Positions 9,065 to 18,688 of a DNA stretch of 64,000 nucleotides are shown piece after piece (the stretch's first letter is position 1; each line of letters starts with the position of its first letter). Source of the stretch: Candidatus Melainabacteria bacterium (lineage in GTDB: Bacteria > Cyanobacteriota > Vampirovibrionia > 2-02-FULL-35-15); assembly GCA_023250195.1 (NCBI GenBank), contig JAHFBF010000003.1, forward strand, positions 1-64,000, read 5' to 3'. The notes under the pieces were generated by a model, which was not told the DNA's origin, did not search any database, and was given only the letters and a program-made list of their open reading frames with translations. Both the position numbers and the translations under genes were made by a program.

Positions 9065-11399
9065 TTTTCTTTTTGGTTTATTTCTTGCTTTAGCTTGTAG
9101 TTTAACAGAAGCTAAGGCGTCTGAAAAAATCGGAGTGCTATACAGTTACAAAAATGTTGAAACTTATAGCAATAACAATATTATAGGGTTTCAGCAGCTA
9201 TGGAAATCTTTTCTTGAAACCTTTGAAGGGACAAATTTAGATTATCAATTTATATGCAATATTACTCCGGAAACAAAAATTACAGATTTAGATGTGGATA
9301 TTATTTTTTTTCCACTTGCGATTGATATAGATCAAAACGAACAAATATTTTTAAAAGACTTTTTAAGTTCCGGTGGAAGATTAATTGTAAGTCCCGGCAT
9401 TGGTCCGATTTCAGAAGGGTTAAAAACTTTTTTATATGAACAGGGAATTGATGTGAAGGAAAATATAGTTGCAAGAGGTGCGCTTAAATTAAAATATAGA
9501 ACTGATGAAATATTTTTTGAACTGCCTGTAGGGAATTTTTATTCAGATTTTGATCTGAGAGGTAGTACAAAAAAAATTATTGGAAGATGGAGAGAAACTA
9601 ATCAGCCTGCAATAGGAGGTTTAAACAATCTGCTTTATGTAGGTTATAGCTGGGGGCAGGATGTTGATAAAAGCAGTGATATTAAAACACTTCTGAAAGC
9701 TATTGATTATGTCTGGGATAATATTTCTTTAAATATAACCAGAAAAATATCAAAAAAGGAATTTGAAAAATTTATAAAAGAAATTAATACATTAAAGTCA
9801 GAAGCTAGTCTTGTTATTCAAATTTCTGAGCAGCTTGACTTATCTGTACCTAAATACCTACTTAAAAAACATTTTAATGATGGACAGGATTTTTTAAATG
9901 ACTTTAATTCAAATTATTTATTTGGAAACTGTAAACTTGCCAGAGAGTATGCAGATTCAGCAAAGAATGAATTTGCATTTGTTTATTCCTTAGGGATTCC
10001 GATTAGAAAAGTGGAAATTCGTGCTATATGGCTTGACAGGGGAACGATTGTTACATGTAAAGATGCAATTGAGCTTAGAAATTTGATTAAAAACCTTGCT
10101 CGTATTGGATTTAATGTAATATTTTTTGAAACAGTTAATGCTGGCTACCCAATTTATCCTTCCAGACTCCTTCCGCAGAATCCGCTTATTAAAGATTGGG
10201 ATCCACTGAAAGCAGCAATAGAAGCTGCTCATGCATATGGGATGGAACTTCATGCCTGGGTTTGGACGTTTGCTGTTGGAAATACCAGGCATAATTTACT
10301 TATAAATAAATCAGTAGAATATCCAGGACCTGTACTTTCTACCAAAGACAAAAGTTGGGCTTTAGCGGGGCAGGATGGACAATTAAGGATAGAGATGCAG
10401 CCGGAAACCTGGGTAAGCCCTGCAAATAAAAAAGCCTGTGAATTCCTGCAGGAACTGTTTGGTGAAATTGTAGCTAACTATGACGTGGATGGCTTTCAGT
10501 TTGATTATATAAGATTTCCATTTCAGAAAGCTGATTCTCAGGTTGGTTTTGATTCTGCCAGTAAAAATGCTTTTGTTGAGTTGACTGGTATCGTTCCTGT
10601 GCTGACAGGAAAAAACAACAGAATATGGAGAGACTGGAAAGCAACACTTGTAAGTGATTTTGTAAAAGAAACAAGTTCTAAACTTAGAAAAATAAAACCA
10701 GATTTAAAAATTTCAGCTGCAGTTTTTGCTCTTGATAGAACACTTAGAATGCAATTGATTCAGCAGGACTGGGAAACCTGGCTTGTAAACAGGTGGATAG
10801 ATGTTGTCTATCCGTTTTATTATTCTTATACAAAAGAAGAAATTAAAACAAAACTTTTAAGAGAAAGAGGAATGATTAATGATAAAGGAATTATTATTCC
10901 TGCTTTTAATCTCCGCGCCTTAAGCCTGGGAGAACTTGCTGAGAGGATTACGCAGGCAAGGAATGCAGGTGTTTTAGGAATAGCCTTATTTGCAGCAGAA
11001 CATCTGAATACTGTTAAATCAAACTTACTCAGGAATGGTCCGTTTCGTGAAAAGACAATTTTTACCCCATATGAAAAACCAATTCTTGCCTGCCAAAAAC
11101 TGCTTGATGAGTTTAATTCAATAATTGAAAAATTTACACTTACAAAAGAACTTTCTGTTTTATCTGAAAACCAGGTGCAAAAGGAAGTTTATTACCTGAC
11201 CCAGGATTTAAAAAAAGAACTTGATAACTATAGCCCTGATAGAGCAAATGAGATTGAGAGAAAGTTGACAGATCTTCAGCTGAAAGTGAAAAATTGGCTC
11301 AGCCTGGAAAAATACCTGGATCGTGATCAAAGGGTAATGTATATAAGCAGCTATCTTGATCAGGTTAGAACATTATTGAATTATGTAAAAAGCGAATAG
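9003..11399 (+). CDS. Secreted GHL10/DUF187-type glycoside hydrolase-like protein
   Basis: EIRAIWLDRGT...FNVIFFETVNAGYPIYPS...LHAWVWTF...VDGFQFDYIRFPF TIM-barrel motifs; N-terminal hydrophobic signal; TTG start. Confidence 0.8.
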   Translation: MNSLNLFKSNCFVFSKRTSFIFLFGLFLALACSLTEAKASEKIGVLYSYKNVETYSNNNIIGFQQLWKSFLETFEGTNLDYQFICNITPETKITDLDVDIIFFPLAIDIDQNEQIFLKDFLSSGGRLIVSPGIGPISEGLKTFLYEQGIDVKENIVARGALKLKYRTDEIFFELPVGNFYSDFDLRGSTKKIIGRWRETNQPAIGGLNNLLYVGYSWGQDVDKSSDIKTLLKAIDYVWDNISLNITRKISKKEFEKFIKEINTLKSEASLVIQISEQLDLSVPKYLLKKHFNDGQDFLNDFNSNYLFGNCKLAREYADSAKNEFAFVYSLGIPIRKVEIRAIWLDRGTIVTCKDAIELRNLIKNLARIGFNVIFFETVNAGYPIYPSRLLPQNPLIKDWDPLKAAIEAAHAYGMELHAWVWTFAVGNTRHNLLINKSVEYPGPVLSTKDKSWALAGQDGQLRIEMQPETWVSPANKKACEFLQELFGEIVANYDVDGFQFDYIRFPFQKADSQVGFDSASKNAFVELTGIVPVLTGKNNRIWRDWKATLVSDFVKETSSKLRKIKPDLKISAAVFALDRTLRMQLIQQDWETWLVNRWIDVVYPFYYSYTKEEIKTKLLRERGMINDKGIIIPAFNLRALSLGELAERITQARNAGVLGIALFAAEHLNTVKSNLLRNGPFREKTIFTPYEKPILACQKLLDEFNSIIEKFTLTKELSVLSENQVQKEVYYLTQDLKKELDNYSPDRANEIERKLTDLQLKVKNWLSLEKYLDRDQRVMYISSYLDQVRTLLNYVKSE

Positions 11400-11750
11400 T
11401 TATTTCCACAAATATTTTTTCAAATCAATTTTTTGATTTTTATCAAAGGCAATGCCTTCTCGTTCTAAAAGTTTTTTTTGGAGATCAAGGGGAATATTCA
11501 TAAGTTTATTTGTACTTATGCCGCCTTTTGAATTTATTACACGCTGCCAGGGAACTGTTGAGGCAGGTTTCCCGCCAGAGGTGGGTCTGCCTTTGGCAGA
11601 AAAACCTGCCTTTACTTTTGCTAACCGATTTAACGCCCACCCAACAACTCTTGGATTCAAATCTAACATCTGACCGATTTGTCCATAAGTCATTACTTTT
11701 CCTCTTGGGATTTTTTTAACTAAGTTATATACCTTGTCATAAGTTCTCAT
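11400..11750 (-). CDS. Alkyltransferase-like (ATL) DNA-binding protein
   Basis: MGMT C-domain fold (VYNLVKKIPRGKVMTYGQIG...RVVGWAL) with PWQR in place of the active-site PCHR. Confidence 0.85.
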   Translation of the reverse strand: MRTYDKVYNLVKKIPRGKVMTYGQIGQMLDLNPRVVGWALNRLAKVKAGFSAKGRPTSGGKPASTVPWQRVINSKGGISTNKLMNIPLDLQKKLLEREGIAFDKNQKIDLKKYLWK

Positions 11751-11784
11751 TGAAAATAAACCAAGCTTTCTTGTTTACTGTTAT

Positions 11785-11806
11785 AGGGCAGGATTTATCC
11801 TGCCCT
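11785..11806. repeat. 22-nt palindrome AGGGCAGGATTTATCCTGCCCT
   Basis: 10-bp perfect arms around TT; resembles dispersed GGGCAGG/CCTGCCC repeats. Confidence 0.6.
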
Positions 11807-11870
11807 TACACTTTTAAAAAAATGTCTTATTGTCCAATAAATATTATATCTATAGTAAAATTATTAGACC

Positions 11871-12467
11871 GTGCAAACAACGAACCAATTAATAAACACC
11901 TTTTGGCAAGAAGATACAAAAGTTTTAAAAGATAAGCTTTTAACTATTCTTGCCAGAGAAAGCTATAAAGAAGGAAAGTTTACTTTAGTCAGCGGAAAAG
12001 AATCCAGCTATTTTATAGATGGCAAACTGACAACCCTTAATGCAGAAGGCGGAGCAATAATTTCAGTATTATTTTTTAAAATGCTCAGAAAGGAAATTGA
12101 GGCTGTTGGCGGCGTTGCTGTTGGTGCATGTTCATTAGCTGGTGGTGTTTCTCAAATAAGTTATTTACTTGGAAAGAGTGTTAATGCTTTCTATATAAGA
12201 AAAGAGCTTAAAGGACATGGCACAAATAAATGGATTGAAGGTCCGCTTAAAACTGGCGAAACAATTGCTATTTTAGAAGATGTGGTTACTACAGGTGGCT
12301 CTTCTCAAAAAGCTATTGAAAAAGTAACTGAGTTTGGCTGTAAAGTAAGCCAGATTTTAGCAGTGGTAGATAGAAATGAAGGCGGCAAAGAAACTTTCAA
12401 AAAGCTGGGTGTAGATTATAATTATTTGTTTGGTATAAATGAAGTAGCTGAAAGATACAAAATGTAG
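11871..12467 (+). CDS. pyrE: Orotate phosphoribosyltransferase
   Basis: GKFTLVSGKESSYFIDGKLTTL and PRPP motif TIAILEDVVTTGGSSQKAIE. Confidence 0.9.
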   Translation: MQTTNQLINTFWQEDTKVLKDKLLTILARESYKEGKFTLVSGKESSYFIDGKLTTLNAEGGAIISVLFFKMLRKEIEAVGGVAVGACSLAGGVSQISYLLGKSVNAFYIRKELKGHGTNKWIEGPLKTGETIAILEDVVTTGGSSQKAIEKVTEFGCKVSQILAVVDRNEGGKETFKKLGVDYNYLFGINEVAERYKM

Positions 12468-12501
12468 AAGCGTAACATTCTAGCCTTCTACAGGCATAAA
12501 T

Positions 12502-14448
12502 ATGCAAACTCAGACAACAATTTCAATTATTTTAAAAGATGGTTCAAGAAAAGAGATTCCATCAGGTTCTACCGGACTTGATTTAGCTAAAGCCATAAGC
12601 AATAGCCTTGCAAAAAAAAGTGTCGGGCTTTTATTAAATGGTGAGCTTAAAGATTTAGTTACTGGTTTAAAAGACAGCGATAAAGTAGAAATAATTACTC
12701 AGGAAGATCCAAGGAGCTATGAGTTTTTAAGACATAGTACTGCACATATTCTTGCAGAAGCTGTTCAGAATCTTTTCAAGGGAGCAAAAATTGCAATTGG
12801 ACCTGTTATAGAAAATGGATTTTACTATGATTTTGAAATCCCCGATCATAAATTATCACCTGATGATCTTTTAAAGATTGAAAAAGAAATGCAGAGATTG
12901 ATTGATGAAGAACAGAAATTTATAAGGATAAATATACAGGATATAGATAAGCAGTTGAATGAGTTTAAATCACAGGGAGAAAAATTTAAAGCCGAGTTAC
13001 TCAATCAATATAGAAATGAAAATCCTACATTGTATATTCTTGAAGATAAATCCGGAAAGCCTGTCTGGAACGATTTTTGCCGCGGGCCTCATATTACAAA
13101 CTCAAAGCAAATTAAAGCTTTTAAATTACTTTCTGTTTCTGGTGCTTACTGGAGGGCTGATGAAACAAAAGAATCACTTCAAAGAATTTACGGGACATCA
13201 TGGTGGAGTCAGGAAGAGCTGGATGATCACTTACAAAAACTTGAAGAAGCAGAAAAAAGAGATCACAGAAAACTTGGACGCCAGATGGATCTTTTCAGCA
13301 TGCAGGAAGAGTCAGGCCCAGGTTTAATACTCTGGCACCCGGCTTTAGCGTATTTAAGAAAGCAAATGGAAGATTATTGGAGAGATCTTCATATGAGAAA
13401 CGGCTATGAAATGGTTTATACTCCACACATTGCAAAAAATGATCTCTGGAATATTTCAGGACACAATGAATTCTATAAAGAAAATATGTTTTATATGACG
13501 GTGGATGAGCAGGATTATGTTTTAAAACCAATGAACTGTCCGTTTCATGTCCTGATTTTTCAATCAACAAGACACAGCTATAGAGAGCTGCCTATAAGGA
13601 TGGCAGAGCTTGGCACTGTATATAGATATGAGCGTTCTGGAGTAATGCATGGACTTGCACGTGTTCGTGGTTTTACTCAGGATGATGCTCATATATTTTG
13701 CAGGAGAGATCAGTACGTAAATGAAATAAAAGGAGTAATCTCACTGGTAGATTTAATTTATAAAGGATTTGGTTTGACTTATACAGCAGAGCTTTCTACT
13801 AAACCAAAGGATGCAATTGGTACAAAAGAGATTTGGGAGTTTGCTGAAAATGGCTTAGAGCAGGCATTAAAAGAATATGGACTTGACTACAAAATCAATC
13901 CTGAAGATGGTGCCTTTTATGGGCCTAAAATAGATTTTAAATTAAAAGATGCGCTTGGAAGAATTTGGCAGGGAGCGACAATACAGCTTGATTTTAATTT
14001 GCCGGATAGATTCAAGTTACATTACACAGATAAAGATGGTTCACAGCAGCAGCCTGTAATGATTCACAGGGCAATTTATGGGAGTCTTGAAAGATTTGCT
14101 GCACTTTTAATAGAACATTTTTCAGGGGCTTTTCCGCTCTGGCTTTCATACAAACAGGTTATTGTTTTACCAATAACAGATCGCCATGTGGAGTATGCAA
14201 AAAAAATTGAGAGTGCATTAAAAGAAAAAAATATCAGAGTTGAAATTGATGATAGGGCCGAGTCATTGAATGCAAAAATTCGAGATGCCGAGATGAATAA
14301 AATTCCTTATATGGCAATTGTTGGAGATAAAGAACTAAGTGAAAATAATGTTTCTATTCGTGCCAGAAAAAAAGGTGATCTTGGAAAAATCTTTCTTGGT
14401 GCTTTTGTTGAACAGTTATCTAAAGAAATTGAAGAAAAAACCATCTAA
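12502..14448 (+). CDS. thrS: Threonyl-tRNA synthetase
   Basis: TGS domain, HSTAHILAEAVQ editing domain, class II core (MNCPFHVLIFQ, RVRGFTQDDAHIFC) and anticodon-binding domain. Confidence 0.98.
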   Translation: MQTQTTISIILKDGSRKEIPSGSTGLDLAKAISNSLAKKSVGLLLNGELKDLVTGLKDSDKVEIITQEDPRSYEFLRHSTAHILAEAVQNLFKGAKIAIGPVIENGFYYDFEIPDHKLSPDDLLKIEKEMQRLIDEEQKFIRINIQDIDKQLNEFKSQGEKFKAELLNQYRNENPTLYILEDKSGKPVWNDFCRGPHITNSKQIKAFKLLSVSGAYWRADETKESLQRIYGTSWWSQEELDDHLQKLEEAEKRDHRKLGRQMDLFSMQEESGPGLILWHPALAYLRKQMEDYWRDLHMRNGYEMVYTPHIAKNDLWNISGHNEFYKENMFYMTVDEQDYVLKPMNCPFHVLIFQSTRHSYRELPIRMAELGTVYRYERSGVMHGLARVRGFTQDDAHIFCRRDQYVNEIKGVISLVDLIYKGFGLTYTAELSTKPKDAIGTKEIWEFAENGLEQALKEYGLDYKINPEDGAFYGPKIDFKLKDALGRIWQGATIQLDFNLPDRFKLHYTDKDGSQQQPVMIHRAIYGSLERFAALLIEHFSGAFPLWLSYKQVIVLPITDRHVEYAKKIESALKEKNIRVEIDDRAESLNAKIRDAEMNKIPYMAIVGDKELSENNVSIRARKKGDLGKIFLGAFVEQLSKEIEEKTI

Positions 14449-14531
14449 AATTATGTAAATATTGAAAAACATAAATCAATTATTAATAATGTCCTTTTTC
14501 TTAATGTTTTTAAGGTAAAACTTACAAAGTT

Positions 14532-14972
14532 ATGGCTAATAGATTTAAACAGGCAGTGCATATATTTCTTTGTTTATTATCTCTTTTTATTTTGTTTAAC
14601 TTGAATGCTATGGCAAGTTTTAAAGATGAAGTTCATGACATCTTGGATTACGGTAGAGAAGATGGATTAAGAGGAGAAATCTGGTATGGAAATGCTTCCT
14701 GGTATGGACCATATTGGCATGGTAGAACAACATCTAACGGTGAAACATTTAATAAAAATAAATTAACAGCAGCACATAGAACCCTCCCTTTTAATACAAG
14801 GGTTAAAGTTACAAATTTAAGAAATAATAAGTCAGTAATAGTCAGGGTTAATGACAGAGGACCGTTTAAGGTAGGTAGGATAATTGATCTTTCTGAAAAA
14901 GCAGCAGATAAAATTGATGGGAAAAAACAAGGAATTTCTTATGTAAAAGTTCAAGTCTTAACCAACAACTAG
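14532..14972 (+). CDS. rlpA: RlpA-like septal ring lytic transglycosylase (double-psi beta-barrel)
   Basis: ASWYGPYWHGRTTSNGETFNKNKLTAAHRTLPFNTRVKVTNLRNNKSVIVRVNDRGPF. Confidence 0.92.
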   Translation: MANRFKQAVHIFLCLLSLFILFNLNAMASFKDEVHDILDYGREDGLRGEIWYGNASWYGPYWHGRTTSNGETFNKNKLTAAHRTLPFNTRVKVTNLRNNKSVIVRVNDRGPFKVGRIIDLSEKAADKIDGKKQGISYVKVQVLTNN

Positions 14973-15166
14973 TTAAAAAGTTAATTAATAACTTCAGATA
15001 ATTCATAATCTAAGTTAAGTAAATTTTTTCAAATTAAACATTAATAATAATTTAACGAATTCTTCTTTCAATTTCTGCTTTTAAAGGTTATATTTAATTA
15101 TAGATACCTGACCAAATTAAAAATCTTACTTACTCTAATTTAAGCTGAATAGGCCGGAAAAATAAT

Positions 15167-15242
15167 TACAAAGTGTAGTAGGAAGAACATAGTGGTTGCG
15201 GGTTCTGTCCAAGAATCAATAATAAACCCTACATGCTTTGTA
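15167..15242 (+). ncRNA. Candidate structured RNA upstream of sigA
   Basis: Closing stem TACAAAG/CTTTGTA extended by TGTAG/CTACA, internal AGAAC/GTTCT hairpin; poly-T further downstream. Confidence 0.3.
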
Positions 15243-15327
15243 AAATAATGAGGTAATCAGTCATCTTTAAATTGATGTAGTAGTTTTTTTGTTTTTGATT
15301 CAGTTTTTTATTTATAGAATTTGTTCT

Positions 15328-15395
15328 GCCTTCAGGTGGGCAAATCAGATCCTGCGCAACAGAGCGGTTGACGGAAGCTTTAGCTTGTCTGAAGC
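15328..15395 (+). promoter_or_regulatory. Candidate structured 5' leader of sigA
   Basis: GCCTTCAG...CTGAAGC closing stem with internal GAC-GG-AAGC-ttta-GCTT-GTC hairpin; GC-richer than its surroundings; ends 25 nt before sigA ATG. Confidence 0.35.
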
Positions 15396-15420
15396 ATAAA
15401 AAAATAGCAAGGAGTTAATA

Positions 15421-16443
15421 ATGGTAGATATTGCTGGTCAAGATTCAGTAGCAAAGATTATGGTGGATGCTGATGCCCCTGATGGAGAACAAATAGCTCG
15501 GATTGAAAGCGAGTTTAGCGATGTTTTGCTTGGCGGAGATCTGGAAGCAGATCTTGATGCAGGCGTTTTAGAGGATGATCTTTTTGATGCAAAACTTGAA
15601 TTAGGCACCGATGATTCGATAAGACTTTACCTTAGAGAAATCGGAAGAATACCACTTTTAAAAGCCGAAGAAGAAATTGATTTAGCAAGAAGAATTGCAA
15701 ATGGTGGATATGATGGCATTGTTGCAAAGAGACAACTGGTTCAGGCAAATCTAAGACTTGTTGTTTCAATTGCGAAAAAATATTTAAACAGAGGATTACC
15801 TTTCCTTGATTTAATTCAGGAAGGAAATCTTGGTTTAATTCGTGCTGCAGAAAAGTTTGATCCTGAAAGAGGTTATAAATTCTCTACTTATGCTACATGG
15901 TGGATTAGACAAGGAATTACAAGAGCACTTGCAGATAAATCCAGAACTATTCGTGTTCCTGTGCACATGGTTGAAACTATAAATAAGTTTAAGAAAATAA
16001 CCAGAGAGCTGTCACAGGGCTTAAATAGAAGACCCACTGAACATGAGCTTGCTGCTGCAATGGATGTTTCTGTCCAGAAGGTAAAAGAAATCGTTGCTGC
16101 AAACAGAACCCCTGTATCTCTTGAAACTCCGCTTGGAAAAGAAGAAGACAGCCGTCTTGGAGATTTTATAGCTGATGCAGAATCTGCCCAGCCTGATAGT
16201 TCTGCTACAGATGAGTTGTTAAGATCTGACATTGAAGGAGTTTTAAACTCATTATTACCCAGAGAACGTGAAGTGATTCGATTACGTTATGGACTGGATG
16301 ACGGACGTGAAAGAACCCTTGAAGAAGTAGGGCAGTTATTTGGTATAACCCGTGAACGTGTTCGTCAGATAGAGTTTAAAGCTATGAGAAAGCTCAGACA
16401 GCCGGACAGATGTACAAAGCTTGAAGGTTATTTATCGCATTAA
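15421..16443 (+). CDS. sigA: RNA polymerase primary sigma factor (SigA/RpoD)
   Basis: [47 protein letters not shown], region 4 [22 protein letters not shown]. Confidence 0.95.
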   Translation: MVDIAGQDSVAKIMVDADAPDGEQIARIESEFSDVLLGGDLEADLDAGVLEDDLFDAKLELGTDDSIRLYLREIGRIPLLKAEEEIDLARRIANGGYDGIVAKRQLVQANLRLVVSIAKKYLNRGLPFLDLIQEGNLGLIRAAEKFDPERGYKFSTYATWWIRQGITRALADKSRTIRVPVHMVETINKFKKITRELSQGLNRRPTEHELAAAMDVSVQKVKEIVAANRTPVSLETPLGKEEDSRLGDFIADAESAQPDSSATDELLRSDIEGVLNSLLPREREVIRLRYGLDDGRERTLEEVGQLFGITRERVRQIEFKAMRKLRQPDRCTKLEGYLSH

Positions 16444-16626
16444 TTTAGATATATTTTGGGGACTATATAGGTTAAAGCTATAAAGGTCAGGTTCCCAAAA
16501 GTTTATCTTTACTTTGATCTTACTTAATAACGTAACAGATGGTTAAGTCAGAGTTGATTTTTATTATCTTAACAATCTCTTTAACATAATATAGTTACAT
16601 TATTATCTGAGGGGGGAATTAAAGAG

Positions 16627-16827
16627 ATGAATTATTCAATCCAAAAATTAATAAATGATTTTATAGGCAAAGTTGGGGAAGATGATTTGAAAATGCTGGA
16701 GACAGTACCTCCTCAGACAGCTTTTAATTATGTATATTTTCTATACAAAAAGTTTTATGAAGCATATCCAACAGGTGAAGTTTATAACGCTTTAGCTGAA
16801 ATGTTTTCACAGCAAAAAGCTGCCTAG
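16627..16827 (+). CDS. Small hypothetical protein
   Basis: 66-aa ORF preceded by a G-rich ribosome-binding-like tract (gaggggggaattaaagagATG). Confidence 0.55.
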   Translation: MNYSIQKLINDFIGKVGEDDLKMLETVPPQTAFNYVYFLYKKFYEAYPTGEVYNALAEMFSQQKAA

Positions 16828-16930
16828 CTGTACATATTTTCTTTAATAAAAAATTAATTAATTAATTCTATAGTTTCTCCAATTTTAAATTTTTAGATGT
16901 ACCATAGATAGCTAATTAAGGAGCTTTAGT

Positions 16931-18130
16931 ATGGTGTATTTGAAAGATGAAAATCAAATCTCACAAGAAAAAATAGTTATTGGCGGGAAGAAACAAGCTC
17001 GTAAAACCTTTGGATTTGATGAAATTTCTTTAGTGCCTGGAAAAATTACTTTAGATTTTGAACTTTGCGACACAAGCTTTATTTTAGGCAAACATAAATT
17101 TGAGTTTCCGGTAATCGCATCTGCAATGGACAGTGTAGTTAGTCCTGAAACGGCAGTCTTAATTAATAAATTAGGAGGACTGGCAGTTTTAAATCTTCAA
17201 GGGATTTATACACGTTATGAAAATTGTGCAGAAGTTTTAAAAAAGATTTCAGATGTTGATAATGAAAGTTTTGTGCCACTTATGCAGGAGCTATATAAAG
17301 AACCTATACAAAATCATTTAGTTGAAAAGAGAATTAAAGAAATTAAATCTTATGGTGCAGTATGTGCAGTTTCATCTACGCCAAATGTTGCAAATAGTTT
17401 TGGGACTCTTGCACAGGATGCTGGTGCAGATGTTTTTGTGGTTCAAAGTACAGTCGTTTCTATAGAGCATAAATCCCATGACAAATCATCATGTTTTAAT
17501 TTGAAAGAATTTATTCAAAAGATGAAGATCCCTGTAATTGTTGGAAACTGTGTAACATATGAAGTGGCACTTGAACATATGAAAGCAGGTGCTAGTGCAG
17601 TTCTTGTAGGAATTGGTCCTGGAGCAGCCTGCACAAGTCGTGGAGTTCTAGGAATTGGCGTTCCTATGGCTACTTCTATTGCTGATTGTGCAAGTGCAAG
17701 AGATGATTATTTTTTAAAAACCGGAAGATATGTTCATGTTATTGGTGATGGAGGTATGTCTACCGGTGGTGATATATGCAAAGCTGTTGCATGTGGTGCT
17801 GATGCAGTGATGATTGGTTCTCCATTTGCAAAAGCCAAGGAAGCTCCCGGTAATGGTTTCCACTGGGGGATGGCTACTCCAAGCCCTGTTTTGCCACGAG
17901 GTACAAGAATTAAAGTAGGTTCAATCGGTACATTACAAGAAATTTTACTTGGACCGGCAAAGCTTGATGATGGTTCACAAAATCTAATAGGGGCTCTTAA
18001 AACGTCGATGTCAACCCTTGGTGCACAAAACATAAAAGAAATGCAGCAGGTAGAAGTGGTTATAGCGCCTTCGATTCTTACAGAAGGAAAAGTTTTTCAG
18101 AAAGCTCAGAAATTAGGAATGGGAAAATAG
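16931..18130 (+). CDS. guaB3: IMP dehydrogenase-related protein GuaB3
   Basis: PVIASAMDSVVSPETA, GIGPGAACTSRGVLGIGVPMATSI, VIGDGGMSTGGDICKAVACGADAVMIGSPFA; lacks CBS domains. Confidence 0.88.
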   Translation: MVYLKDENQISQEKIVIGGKKQARKTFGFDEISLVPGKITLDFELCDTSFILGKHKFEFPVIASAMDSVVSPETAVLINKLGGLAVLNLQGIYTRYENCAEVLKKISDVDNESFVPLMQELYKEPIQNHLVEKRIKEIKSYGAVCAVSSTPNVANSFGTLAQDAGADVFVVQSTVVSIEHKSHDKSSCFNLKEFIQKMKIPVIVGNCVTYEVALEHMKAGASAVLVGIGPGAACTSRGVLGIGVPMATSIADCASARDDYFLKTGRYVHVIGDGGMSTGGDICKAVACGADAVMIGSPFAKAKEAPGNGFHWGMATPSPVLPRGTRIKVGSIGTLQEILLGPAKLDDGSQNLIGALKTSMSTLGAQNIKEMQQVEVVIAPSILTEGKVFQKAQKLGMGK

Positions 18131-18679
18131 CTCATCCAGCGCCAGATTTAAAAGTAAAACATTTACCCTTTCTTCTCCAAATATTCCAAGCTGTTTTGGT
18201 TCTGTATATTTTTTTACCAGTATAAGAGTCCTTTCTTTAGTAATATTTCGGGCTTTTGATATTCTTGGAATCTGAAATTCTGCAGCTTTAAGAGAGATAT
18301 GTGGATCAAGCCCACTGCCAGAAGCGGTAACTAAATCAATAGGAACAGGAATATCTGGATTTTCTTTTTGTAGTTCGAGAGAGCTGAAAGTGATTCTGTC
18401 AATAAGTTTTTTACTTGTTGGTCCAAGGTTTGAGCCGCCGGATTTAGAAGCATCATAGTTTGATTCCGAAGGCCTTGGGTGAAAGTATTCAGCGCTGGTA
18501 AAACTTTGTCCAATTAATTTTGAACCAATTATTTTTTTGTTCTTAAAAATTAAACTTCCATTCGCTTGATTTGAAAAAGAAACCTGTGTTATTAATGTAA
18601 TTGCCAAAGGATAAATAATCCCAGTTACTATTGTTAGTATTAGGGTCATTAAAACTGCAGTTTTAAGATTTTTAAGCAT
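18113..18679 (-). CDS. kdpC: Potassium-transporting ATPase subunit C
   Basis: IGQSFTSAEYFHPRPSESNYDASKSGGSNLGPTSKKL, TASGSGLDPHIS. Confidence 0.96.
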   Translation of the reverse strand: MLKNLKTAVLMTLILTIVTGIIYPLAITLITQVSFSNQANGSLIFKNKKIIGSKLIGQSFTSAEYFHPRPSESNYDASKSGGSNLGPTSKKLIDRITFSSLELQKENPDIPVPIDLVTASGSGLDPHISLKAAEFQIPRISKARNITKERTLILVKKYTEPKQLGIFGEERVNVLLLNLALDELFSHS

Positions 18680-18688
18680 ATTTCGCTC

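Noticed and set aside
11400-11750. Functional O6-methylguanine methyltransferase
   Set aside because: Active-site PCHR Cys replaced by Trp (PWQR); called ATL instead.
14973-15420. tRNA, SRP RNA or tmRNA in the sigA upstream gap
   Set aside because: No cloverleaf, no SRP Alu/GGAAG loop signature and no tmRNA tag; kept only as unspecified structured candidates.
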